Source: Candidatus Scybalomonas excrementigallinarum
GTDB taxonomy: Bacteria; Bacillota; Clostridia; Lachnospirales; Lachnospiraceae
Direction of reading: 5' to 3'
Length of the DNA stretch: 64,000 bases
NCBI GenBank assembly: GCA_018710905.1
Contig: DVIZ01000206.1
Location: 32,107 to 96,106 of the forward strand
Position numbers and translations under genes: made by a program. The notes below the pieces were generated by a model that worked only from the letters and a program-made list of their open reading frames with translations, was not told the origin of the DNA and did not search any database. Positions 26,761 to 34,357 of this stretch are shown in pieces (positions within the stretch are counted from its first letter, which is position 1; the number at the start of each line of letters is the position of its first letter).

Positions 26761-27579
26761 TTATTGAATTAAAATTCCTTTTGTTAATACAATCATTAAA
26801 TAGTAAATGGTTGGAGCTGTAAATATCATACTATCAAATCGATCCAAAATCCCTCCATGCCCTGGAATCAATTTTCCATAATCTTTGATATCATGATTTC
26901 TTTTAATCGCTGATGCTGCTAGATCCCCAATCATAGAAAGAATGGCTCCACCTCCACATACAACTGGATACACAATAAGAACATTATATCCAAAATAAAT
27001 GTGCTTCTTTACAAATAATCCATATAAAAATCCTAATAAGACCGCTCCAATCACACCTCCAATAGCTCCTTCAATTGTTTTTTTCGGGCTTAATATTGGC
27101 GACATTTTATGCTTTCCTACTAGCATTCCTGTACAATAAGCAAGAGTATCACACCCCCAAGAACTTAAGAAAATAAGTACTACAAGATATCCACCTGTTG
27201 GTAATACACGAAGTTTATAAACAAAAGACATCATAATTGCTACATAAAATAATCCAAAGAAGGCAGCCATAATCTGTTCTGCATTGTATTTTGGATATCG
27301 CAATACATAAACCGTCATTAAAAGCATTAAGTAACCAATAAACAATACAAAATACCCTCTTGGAATTTCAATAGCAATCATAGAATAATAAAGCACCGCT
27401 GCTAAATAAGATAAGTAACTTAAGGCACATTTTTCAATCTGATAAACGCGATACAACTCATACATTCCAATTAAGGAAACCGCCCCCATTACAAATAATG
27501 TAACATCTCCTCCAAAGTAAAGTGTAACCGCAATGATAATGACTAATACAATGCCACTTAATAAACGTTGTTTAAACAT
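26761..27579 (-). CDS. cdsA: Phosphatidate cytidylyltransferase
   Basis: CdsA makes CDP-diacylglycerol, the branch-point precursor of acidic phospholipids. The 272-residue protein is very hydrophobic with about eight membrane helices. It carries SPKKTIEGAIGGVIGA (about 170) and the C-terminal signature GDLAASAIKRNHDIKDYGK followed by IPGHGGILDRFDS. It is 11 bases downstream of uppS. The 122 bases between it and dxr hold nothing I recognise. Confidence 0.95.
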   Translation of the reverse strand: MFKQRLLSGIVLVIIIAVTLYFGGDVTLFVMGAVSLIGMYELYRVYQIEKCALSYLSYLAAVLYYSMIAIEIPRGYFVLFIGYLMLLMTVYVLRYPKYNAEQIMAAFFGLFYVAIMMSFVYKLRVLPTGGYLVVLIFLSSWGCDTLAYCTGMLVGKHKMSPILSPKKTIEGAIGGVIGAVLLGFLYGLFVKKHIYFGYNVLIVYPVVCGGGAILSMIGDLAASAIKRNHDIKDYGKLIPGHGGILDRFDSMIFTAPTIYYLMIVLTKGILIQ

Positions 27580-27590
27580 AAGTCTCTCCT

Positions 27591-28316
27591 TTATACCGCC
27601 CCAAAACGACGATCCCTTCCGTTATAATATTCAACGGCTTTTATTAATTCTTCTTTCCCAAAATCTGGCCATAATACATCGGTAAAGTAAAACTCTGTAT
27701 AAGCAAGTTGCCACATCATAAAGTTGGATAATCGTTCTTCTCCACTTGTTCGAATCATCAAGTCTGGATCTGGCATTCCAGCAGTATCTAAGTAAGAAGC
27801 AAAAAACTCTTCTGTAATTTCCTCTTCCGCTATCACACCTTTTTTTACATCTGCTGTCATTTTTCTCATGGCACGCACCATCTCATCGCGGCTTCCATAG
27901 TTTAATGCCATCGTAAATTGAATCCCATCATACTCTTTTGATTCTTCTTCTAAACGAACAATCTTTTCTTGTAATTCTGGTGATAAGCGATGAATTTCTC
28001 CAATGACTTTTACTCTCATGTTATTCTTTTTACATTTTTTTATGCAGTCATCTAAGTAATTATTAAGAAGTTTCATCAATGTACCAACTTCTTCTTCTGG
28101 TCGCTTCCAGTTTTCTGTAGAAAAAGCGTATACCGTCAAATATTTAATTCCCATCTCTCCTGCGGCGCGGATAACTTTTTCCACTACTTTACTTCCCTGT
28201 ACATGACCATAACTTCTTGGCATAAATCTCTTTTTCGCCCAACGTCCATTTCCATCCATAATAATGGCTACATGTTGTGGAATTGTCAACATTTTTCCAT
28301 TTATTTCTCTCTCCAT
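27591..28316 (-). CDS. uppS: Undecaprenyl diphosphate synthase
   Basis: Cis-prenyltransferase that builds the C55 lipid carrier for cell-wall synthesis. The 241-residue product has HVAIIMDGNGRWAKKR (catalytic Asp, about 17), YAFSTENWKRP (about 67) and LMIRTSGEERLSNF (about 190). A GTG nine bases upstream overlaps the GAGGTG ribosome site. The ATG at 28316 has correct spacing and was chosen. It lies between frr and cdsA. Confidence 0.96.
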   Translation of the reverse strand: MEREINGKMLTIPQHVAIIMDGNGRWAKKRFMPRSYGHVQGSKVVEKVIRAAGEMGIKYLTVYAFSTENWKRPEEEVGTLMKLLNNYLDDCIKKCKKNNMRVKVIGEIHRLSPELQEKIVRLEEESKEYDGIQFTMALNYGSRDEMVRAMRKMTADVKKGVIAEEEITEEFFASYLDTAGMPDPDLMIRTSGEERLSNFMMWQLAYTEFYFTDVLWPDFGKEELIKAVEYYNGRDRRFGAV

Positions 28317-28350
28317 AGGTTTCACCTCTATCTTCTATCTGATATTGAAA

Positions 28351-28386
28351 GACGGATGCTTTTACGCTTCCGCCAAAACATCCGTC
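28351..28386 (-). terminator. Hairpin between frr and uppS
   Basis: GACGGATG and CATCCGTC enclose a 20-base loop, which on the minus strand is followed by TTTCAATAT. The U-tract is poor, so partial termination or mRNA processing is more likely than full stop. Confidence 0.45.
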
Positions 28387-28402
28387 CTCTTTATCTTTTT
28401 TC

Positions 28403-28948
28403 TTATACTGTAAGAATTTCTTTTGATTTTGCTTCGATTTCTTTGTCAATTTCAGCAATATATTTATCTGTCATTTTTTGCACTTTATCTTCTGCATCTT
28501 TTAATTCATCTTCGCTAATTTCATTCGCTTTATTTTGTTTCTTTAAGCTATCATTTGCATCTCTTCTGATGTTACGGATTGCAACCTTTGCTGCTTCTCC
28601 TTTTTTCTTAACATCTTTTACTAATTCTTTACGTCTTTCTTCTGTTAATTCTGGGAAGATAAGACGAATGCTTTTTCCATCATTTGTTGGGTTGATTCCA
28701 ATATCAGATGTTAAAATCGCTTTTTCTACTTCTTTTAAAAGAGATGTTTCCCAAGGTGTAATCATAATGCAACGTGCTTCTGGAACAGAAATATTAGCTG
28801 CTTGTTGTAACGGTGTTGGAACTCCATAATATTCTACTGTTAATCTATCAAGAATATGTGGGTTTGCTCTACCTGCACGAATAGTAGCATACTCTCTTAC
28901 TAATGCATCAACAGATTTGTTCATTTTCTCTTCAAATGTTTTTAACAT
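28403..28948 (-). CDS. frr: Ribosome recycling factor
   Basis: RRF splits post-termination ribosomes together with EF-G. The 181-residue protein shows [20 protein letters not shown] (about 24-43), [15 protein letters not shown] and [20 protein letters not shown], all diagnostic. Length is close to the usual 185. It is 24 bases downstream of pyrH, the conserved pairing. Confidence 0.97.
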   Translation of the reverse strand: MLKTFEEKMNKSVDALVREYATIRAGRANPHILDRLTVEYYGVPTPLQQAANISVPEARCIMITPWETSLLKEVEKAILTSDIGINPTNDGKSIRLIFPELTEERRKELVKDVKKKGEAAKVAIRNIRRDANDSLKKQNKANEISEDELKDAEDKVQKMTDKYIAEIDKEIEAKSKEILTV

Positions 28949-28972
28949 ATAAGTTTCCTCCTGATTTTTACA

Positions 28973-29689
28973 TTAATCAACGGTTACAAGTGTTCCGTTA
29001 AATTTTCCTGTCATTGTATCCACAATACTATTTGGTTCATTTAATCCAAATACCATAAGTGGCATTTTATTTTCTAAACACATAATCGTTGCTGTCAAAT
29101 CAATGACTGCTAATTTTTGTGCAAGCACCTCATCTAATGTGATACGATCATATTTTACCGCATCTTTGTTAATCTTTGGATCGCTGTCATATACGCCATC
29201 AATCGCCTTTGCAAGAATAATTGCATCTGCTTCAATCTCAATAGCACGAAGTGCAGTTGCTGTATCTGTTGAAAAATATGGATGTCCAGTACCACCTGCA
29301 AAGAAAACAACTTTTCCTTCAGATAAATCTTTTACCGCTCTTCCCTTTGAAAATAACTTTGTAAAACTTCCACATTCAAAAGGAGTCATTACCTCTGTTT
29401 TCATACCTGCTGTACGAAAAATTTCGGATACATAGATACAGTTCATAACAGTTGCTAACATTCCGATCTGATCTGCTTTTGTTCGATCGATGTTTTCACT
29501 TGTTCTTCCTCTCCAGAAGTTACCACCACCGATAACAATTGCAACTTGAACTCCACTATCTACTACTTGTTTGACTTGTTTTGCAACATCGATACAAGTT
29601 GCTTCATCAAATCCTGTTTTCTTATCTCCTGCGAGAGCTTCACCGCTTAATTTCAATAACACTCTCTTCATATCTTTTACATCTTTCAC
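28973..29689 (-). CDS. pyrH: Uridylate kinase
   Basis: UMP kinase, an amino-acid-kinase-fold hexamer. It shows KRVLLKLSGEALAG at the N-terminus, VIGGGNFWRGR near 50, GGTGHPYFSTDTATALRA near 135 and the uridine-binding region. The frame is open to a GTG at 29701 that overlaps the GAGGTG ribosome site. The next GTG at 29689 has better spacing and was chosen. The ATG at 29671 would match the shortest relatives. In most Firmicutes rpsB-tsf sits directly upstream; here about 9 kb of other genes intervene. Confidence 0.94.
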   Translation of the reverse strand: MKDVKDMKRVLLKLSGEALAGDKKTGFDEATCIDVAKQVKQVVDSGVQVAIVIGGGNFWRGRTSENIDRTKADQIGMLATVMNCIYVSEIFRTAGMKTEVMTPFECGSFTKLFSKGRAVKDLSEGKVVFFAGGTGHPYFSTDTATALRAIEIEADAIILAKAIDGVYDSDPKINKDAVKYDRITLDEVLAQKLAVIDLTATIMCLENKMPLMVFGLNEPNSIVDTMTGKFNGTLVTVD

Positions 29690-29847
29690 TGGTCTTTCCA
29701 CCTCTACTCTTCTTCATTGAGCATGTTCTGCCCATCATGTATAAGTATAGCATATGTTCCTTCATTTTGAAAATATATTTTATACAATTATGCAAAAATT
29801 TGTTTTCCTTAAAAAAACTTCTTTCCTACAAAATGAAATAAAATGCT

Positions 29848-29900
29848 AAAAACATCTCAAACAGTCACTCCAATTCCTGAGCCTTGTCTGAGATGTTTTT
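29848..29900 (-). terminator. Terminator of the unknown gene at 29931
   Basis: AAAACATCTCA and TGAGATGTTTT form an 11-bp stem with a loop of about 29 bases. On the minus strand it continues into a short T run. It separates this gene from pyrH. Confidence 0.6.
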
Positions 29901-29930
29901 GTTTTCTTATTTTTCATTAAGTTTTACTAT

Positions 29931-30872
29931 TTATTTTTCTTTTTGTCTATTTCTTGGCCTTGCACAACCATACCCAGATTTATTTTTCTTCACTGGCAAA
30001 TGAAGCATTTCTCGCATAACCATCCAATATTTTGTTTGACGACAGCGATTATTTCTAGCTCTTTTACATTGTACTTCCTCTTCTTCTGTCACAGTTACTT
30101 TTTGTTTTTCTTCCTTCTGTTCTAATTGAAGCGCCTCTTTAATATCTGCAAAATGAGCTTTACAAATGTCTTCTTCTAACTTCTTTCTTCTATCGGAGTA
30201 AAAGATATAATACCAACCTTTTTCTCCATCTCTTTCTACTTTTTTTCCGTAAACCATATTGCAACCAGCTTCTTCAATGGCTTTTTGAAGATCGCTCATT
30301 CTTCGATATCGATTGCTCTCTCCAAGACTATATCTTCCCACACAATCTTTTCGATAATAAGCAAACGCTCCTGCAATTAATTCAAGATATCCTTGTTCTA
30401 ATCCATTTTTCAAGAAAAAGTCAAAATCGAATGTTTCTCCTTCAATCTCTTCAAATCGAATAGTTTCGATTTCTTTATCAAAATAAATACTACAAGCAGT
30501 TAAATGAGAGCCATCCAAAATTTCTCTTTGACTTCCTGTGATTACAAACTGTTCCACTTCTTCATCTGCTTTAAAACTTTCAATCATATCTTGAAAATTT
30601 TTCAAAGACTCATTTAACTGCTCTTCTGATTGCTCTTCTCCTTGCACCTCATATTGCATTGCACTAATATGTTTGCGATAAAGTTCTTCTGCTAGAGCAA
30701 TTCCTTTTCCTTCCATATAACAAGAAATATAATAAAGCTTTGCCCCAAGATCCAATCGATTTTTTGTTAATAACGTAGTCGCTTTAATAGTCTCAATTTC
30801 AAATTCTGATTTATCTGTAATATGAAAACGATTTCTCAACTCTTCTGAAATCTTTTCAAACTCCGCCTTCAT
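29931..30872 (-). CDS. Uncharacterised protein with a ParB-like DGSH motif
   Basis: I do not recognise this 313-residue protein. It begins with a helical charged region (about 1-110). A central segment REILDGSHLTACSIYFDKEI (about 114-133) resembles the DG(H/S)HR-A-Y motif of ParB/sulfiredoxin-like domains, though the Arg is replaced. A middle part rich in Tyr and Arg (YYRKDCVGRYSLGESNRYRR) follows. The C-terminal 50 residues are strongly basic (KRARNNRCRQTKYW, RPRNRQKEK), suggesting nucleic-acid contact. AAGGAG precedes the ATG. It is monocistronic, ahead of pyrH in an accessory block. Function is unknown. Confidence 0.75.
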   Translation of the reverse strand: MKAEFEKISEELRNRFHITDKSEFEIETIKATTLLTKNRLDLGAKLYYISCYMEGKGIALAEELYRKHISAMQYEVQGEEQSEEQLNESLKNFQDMIESFKADEEVEQFVITGSQREILDGSHLTACSIYFDKEIETIRFEEIEGETFDFDFFLKNGLEQGYLELIAGAFAYYRKDCVGRYSLGESNRYRRMSDLQKAIEEAGCNMVYGKKVERDGEKGWYYIFYSDRRKKLEEDICKAHFADIKEALQLEQKEEKQKVTVTEEEEVQCKRARNNRCRQTKYWMVMREMLHLPVKKNKSGYGCARPRNRQKEK

Positions 30873-31069
30873 GTCTCATTCTCCTTGTATGCCATTGTTT
30901 CGTTATTTTTTATAACGCATCTCTTTTTTTGCGACTTAATTGTAGCACACAAATTTAAAAACTACAAGCGAATACCCCCTGTATTTAAGCCATTTTTACC
31001 GATTTTGATGCAAAGGTACATTAATAGATGTATACATGAATTTTTTATAGTGCTTTCCGCTATTAGAAT

Positions 31070-31969
31070 TTAAAATAATATGTTGAAAACACCTAACACA
31101 AGTCCAATTAACGCTCCAAGATTTACGATCATTGTAAGTTCATGTTTCATAACAGATAACACTAACTCTTCTAAATCTTCTACTTTCATTTCATTAATTT
31201 TTTCTTCTACAATTTCGTCCACTTTAAAATGAACTAAAATCTTTTCTGCACATTTTTCAATACAGGCATCATACACTTGTGCTACTACCATTCTCATTTT
31301 TTCAGGATTCAATTTCGCCCCTTGAGCAATCGAAGAAAGAGTAACCTCTTCCATAGCATTGAGCTCTTTTTCAATGGCTGGTTCTACATAATTTCTTCCT
31401 TCATTTTCAATATAACGATCAATACATTCTTTTATTGGTTCGGAAATAGATTCTAATAAATCATCATTTAAAAACATTGCCATAAAAGAACCTGATAACT
31501 TTTCTACAATCGCCTTCTTTGCCTCTTCTACAACAATCGTCCCAATATTAGCCTCCACTAAATGCTCCATCACTTTATCGGTTGCCTTTTCTGCTAAATC
31601 ACCTTTTATTTGAATATAATTTCCCTCACTTACAGCGGTAAGAGCTACTTGTTTTATTGTCATTTCACTAGTTGATACTCTTTCTATTTGCTCTATTACA
31701 AGCTCTACCACGGATTGCTTTACATTCTCAGATAACAAGGTATTTTTTAAATCCTCTGTTGTCAATAATGTTGTTCCTACCGCTTTTCCAAGCGCCTTCG
31801 CTAATGCAGGCTTTCTTTTTGGAATAATTCCTGGTGTAAATGGCATTGTCCATTTCCCAATTTTCACTGGCCTTAAAGGACGAAATAACATTTTTACTGC
31901 GATATAGTTTGTAAAATATCCAATCACCGCTCCCACAAGCGGTCCCCCTATAATATGTACAATTTCCAT
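31070..31969 (-). CDS. DUF445 family membrane protein (YheB-like)
   Basis: A 299-residue member of DUF445. Family hallmarks are the N-terminal helix with GAVIGYFTNYIAVKMLFRPLRP-type residues (about 14-35) and FTPGIIPKRKPALAKALGKA (about 44-63). A long helical domain and a C-terminal membrane helix (VNLGALIGLVLGVFNILF) follow. Family members are linked to spore coat or envelope biology in Bacillus, but the activity is unknown. AAGGAGG precedes the ATG. It is divergent from the DedA gene. Confidence 0.85.
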   Translation of the reverse strand: MEIVHIIGGPLVGAVIGYFTNYIAVKMLFRPLRPVKIGKWTMPFTPGIIPKRKPALAKALGKAVGTTLLTTEDLKNTLLSENVKQSVVELVIEQIERVSTSEMTIKQVALTAVSEGNYIQIKGDLAEKATDKVMEHLVEANIGTIVVEEAKKAIVEKLSGSFMAMFLNDDLLESISEPIKECIDRYIENEGRNYVEPAIEKELNAMEEVTLSSIAQGAKLNPEKMRMVVAQVYDACIEKCAEKILVHFKVDEIVEEKINEMKVEDLEELVLSVMKHELTMIVNLGALIGLVLGVFNILF

Positions 31970-32168
31970 TTTACTTATCCTCCTTTTACTTTTGTAAATT
32001 TTTATTTTATTCTATTGTACTACATATTTTTTATACAAAAAATAATAAAAATTTTTCTATCTTTATTTTGTTTTCTCTTTACTCCAACAAAAACTCATGG
32101 TATGCTCTTTAAAAGATATTTTATTTATTACATTACAAGACAAAAAGAACAGAAAGGATCAAAGCAAT

Positions 32169-32813
32169 ATGCAACAATTTATTATTGAAATCATGGACAA
32201 ATTCGGTTATTTAGGAATTTCCTTTTTAATTGCTTTAGAAAATATTTTTCCACCGATTCCATCAGAAATTGTATTATCTTTTGGTGGATTTATGACAACC
32301 TACACTAGCTTAACCGTACCGCTTGTTATTCTTTTCTCCACTATTGGTGCTGTTATTGGTGCTATTGTCCTATACGGAGTTGGACTTTTTTTAACACCAG
32401 AACGTTTAGAGCAACTATTGCAAATGAAATTATTCCGTCTTTTAGGTTTTAAAGCAGGTGATATTACAAAGACTGTTAATTGGTTTGAAAAACATGGAAA
32501 AAGCGCCATTTTATTTGGACGTTGTATTCCTATTATTCGAAGTTTGATTTCAATTCCTGCAGGTATGGCAAAAATTAACTTTTCCTTTTTCTTACTTTAC
32601 ACTGTAATTGGTAGCACACTTTGGAATATTTTGCTCGTATCTTTAGGAGCCTTCCTTGGAGCTTCTTGGGAAAAAGTATTAACCTATTTTGATACTTATT
32701 CCTCCATTACCTTAGTTGTATTGATTATTGTATTCTTACTCTGTGCATTTTTCTTTCTCAAAAAACGTTTGTTTTCAAAAAAGGAAGATAACATATTAGA
32801 TGAAGACATCTAA
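32169..32813 (+). CDS. DedA family membrane protein
   Basis: DedA/VTT-domain integral membrane protein, a family implicated in recycling of lipid carriers (undecaprenyl phosphate) and phospholipid flipping. The 214-residue product has ENIFPPIPSEIVLSFGGF near 20 and FGRCIPIIRSLISIPAGMAK near 120, the two re-entrant signatures with the conserved Glu and Arg residues. Five or so membrane segments and a basic tail follow. The ATG at 32169 has AAAGGA ten bases upstream. The longer frame from 32097 lacks a site and homology, so it was rejected. Confidence 0.88.
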   Translation: MQQFIIEIMDKFGYLGISFLIALENIFPPIPSEIVLSFGGFMTTYTSLTVPLVILFSTIGAVIGAIVLYGVGLFLTPERLEQLLQMKLFRLLGFKAGDITKTVNWFEKHGKSAILFGRCIPIIRSLISIPAGMAKINFSFFLLYTVIGSTLWNILLVSLGAFLGASWEKVLTYFDTYSSITLVVLIIVFLLCAFFFLKKRLFSKKEDNILDEDI

Positions 32814-32840
32814 TACGATAACTACTATCTATATTATAAT

Positions 32841-32876
32841 AAAAAAGATTGTACGTTTCTTGTACAGTCTTTTTTT
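32841..32876 (+). terminator. Terminator of the DedA gene
   Basis: AAAGATTGTAC and GTACAGTCTTT form a stem followed by seven T residues, 28 bases past the stop. The T-tract is shared with the start of a family A repeat. Confidence 0.88.
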
Positions 32877-32921
32877 ATGTTATAGGAAATTCCTCGCAAA
32901 GCAAGTTATCCTATAACATAA
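32875..32921. repeat. Intergenic repeat, family A (A4)
   Basis: The arms TTATGTTATAGGA (32875-32887) and TCCTATAACATAA (32909-32921) are perfect 13-bp inverted repeats around TCCTCGCAAAGCAAG. T and A runs on the outside make it look like a bidirectional terminator between the convergent DedA and ArsC-like genes. Confidence 0.8.
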
Positions 32922-32954
32922 AAAAGCATTCCATGAAAACAATACAGCTATCTC

Positions 32955-33296
32955 TTATTCCCATTGTTTCCAAACATCTGGCTGATAACCAACCGTCGCT
33001 TTCTTTCCATTTCTTACAATCGGTGTTTTCAATAATTTCGGATTTTCTAATAACTTTTCTTCTTTATCTTCTTGTGCTAAATATTGATAAAGCGCTAATA
33101 AATCTTTATCTTTACAATTTGGATCTACTAAATTTTCAATTCCTCCAACTGCTTGTTTTACGCTGTTAAGCTCACCTTTACTCAACCCTTTTTGTAAAAT
33201 ATCCACAGACTGCACTTTAATTTTTCTCTCTTTAAAGTAACGTTCTGCTTTTTTTGTATCGAAACATTTGCTTTTTCCAAAAATTTGTATATTCAT
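32955..33296 (-). CDS. ArsC/Spx-family protein
   Basis: A 113-residue thioredoxin-fold protein of the arsenate reductase/Spx/YffB family. The N-terminal IQIFGKSKCFDTKKAERYF contains a single candidate catalytic Cys11. LLENPKLLKTPIVRNGKKA near 85 is the typical Pro loop. No ars operon is adjacent, so arsenate reduction is not supported. A general thiol-redox or transcription role is equally likely. AAAGGA seven bases before the ATG supports this start over an upstream GTG. Confidence 0.82.
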   Translation of the reverse strand: MNIQIFGKSKCFDTKKAERYFKERKIKVQSVDILQKGLSKGELNSVKQAVGGIENLVDPNCKDKDLLALYQYLAQEDKEEKLLENPKLLKTPIVRNGKKATVGYQPDVWKQWE

Positions 33297-33322
33297 ATTT
33301 TTTCCTTTCACTCTCTTAATTT

Positions 33323-34357
33323 TTAATGAATTTGAAAATAATCCATTGCTATTTTCTCTAACTGTTCTTTAATTTTTTCAAATGGTAAGTTCAAATCTAA
33401 GCTCCTTACAAATATTCGATTCCCACTCATTTTATATTCTACATTTGGAGCACTATCTTCTTGTGTCTTTGCATAAAGAAGCATTCCTGCAACACTTCCA
33501 TCGTGAACGATATCTTTATTTTTTACATAAGAAAAAATTTGATATAAATTGGAAGAATGAATGGTATAACTTTGATAACGCTCTTGAATTTGTAATGGCT
33601 GTTCATAATATTTTGCATCAATAATTAATGTTTTATTTTTATAACTTAAGACAATATCCGATTGCATAATCGGCAGCAAATAATCATAATCATCATCTAA
33701 TTGCCATTGAATCCGAGAAGAAGTCGTCGTTATCATTGGCATCTCTATTCGATAGTATTCTAATAGAAACTTCTCATAGAGTCTACACATCCTTTGTTCA
33801 TCTAAAAACTTCTTTAAATAAACACATCCATCTTCTTCTGTTTGCAACAAACCTTCCATAATTAAGTAGCAAATAGAAAGTAACATTTGATAATTCCGAT
33901 TATACTTGAAATGAGGAAACTTCCAGTCTATCTTTTTTCTTTGAAGAAGCTCTACTTCTTCTAAAAAGACCATTAATTTTTTTAGCCTTCCTTTTCTATT
34001 TTTGGATAAATCTGATTGTAGCAAGGAAATACAAGTCGTTTTTATCACTTGATTTTCATACGTATTGAAAGAAAATATATCATACTCACAAACAACTTGT
34101 CTTCTTACTATAGTCTGAGGACGAACCGACTCTCCTACATTTATTTTTCCACGGATCGTATTGTCTCTTTCTTCTTTTTTTCTATACTGCCGATTCAGCC
34201 CTCGTTTTATTTGAAACGTTAGTCCTTTTATTAAGATTTCTGCCAATAACTCCGCTGTATGCTCAAACTCTTCTACACCACACAAACCATAGTCTTGTTC
34301 CCTTAATACTTGAAATGCATAAGAAAGCATATAATAAATATTTTGAACTTTTATCAT
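33323..34357 (-). CDS. mcrC: McrC-family nuclease subunit
   Basis: McrC is the endonuclease subunit that joins an McrB GTPase ring to cut modified DNA. The 344-residue protein has the family start IKVQNIYYMLSYAFQ and a region NTYENQVIKTTCISLL. A PD-(D/E)xK nuclease site follows, QSDIVLSYKNKTLIIDAKYY (about 230-249), with the Asp and D-x-K residues intact. ATG overlaps the mcrB stop as ATGA with GAGG upstream. A frame extension into mcrB was rejected. Confidence 0.9.
   Translation of the reverse strand: MIKVQNIYYMLSYAFQVLREQDYGLCGVEEFEHTAELLAEILIKGLTFQIKRGLNRQYRKKEERDNTIRGKINVGESVRPQTIVRRQVVCEYDIFSFNTYENQVIKTTCISLLQSDLSKNRKGRLKKLMVFLEEVELLQRKKIDWKFPHFKYNRNYQMLLSICYLIMEGLLQTEEDGCVYLKKFLDEQRMCRLYEKFLLEYYRIEMPMITTTSSRIQWQLDDDYDYLLPIMQSDIVLSYKNKTLIIDAKYYEQPLQIQERYQSYTIHSSNLYQIFSYVKNKDIVHDGSVAGMLLYAKTQEDSAPNVEYKMSGNRIFVRSLDLNLPFEKIKEQLEKIAMDYFQIH

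Noticed and set aside
28203..28829. 208-codon open frame on the plus strand across uppS and frr
   Set aside because: It is antisense to two certain essential genes, without a ribosome site or recognisable domain.
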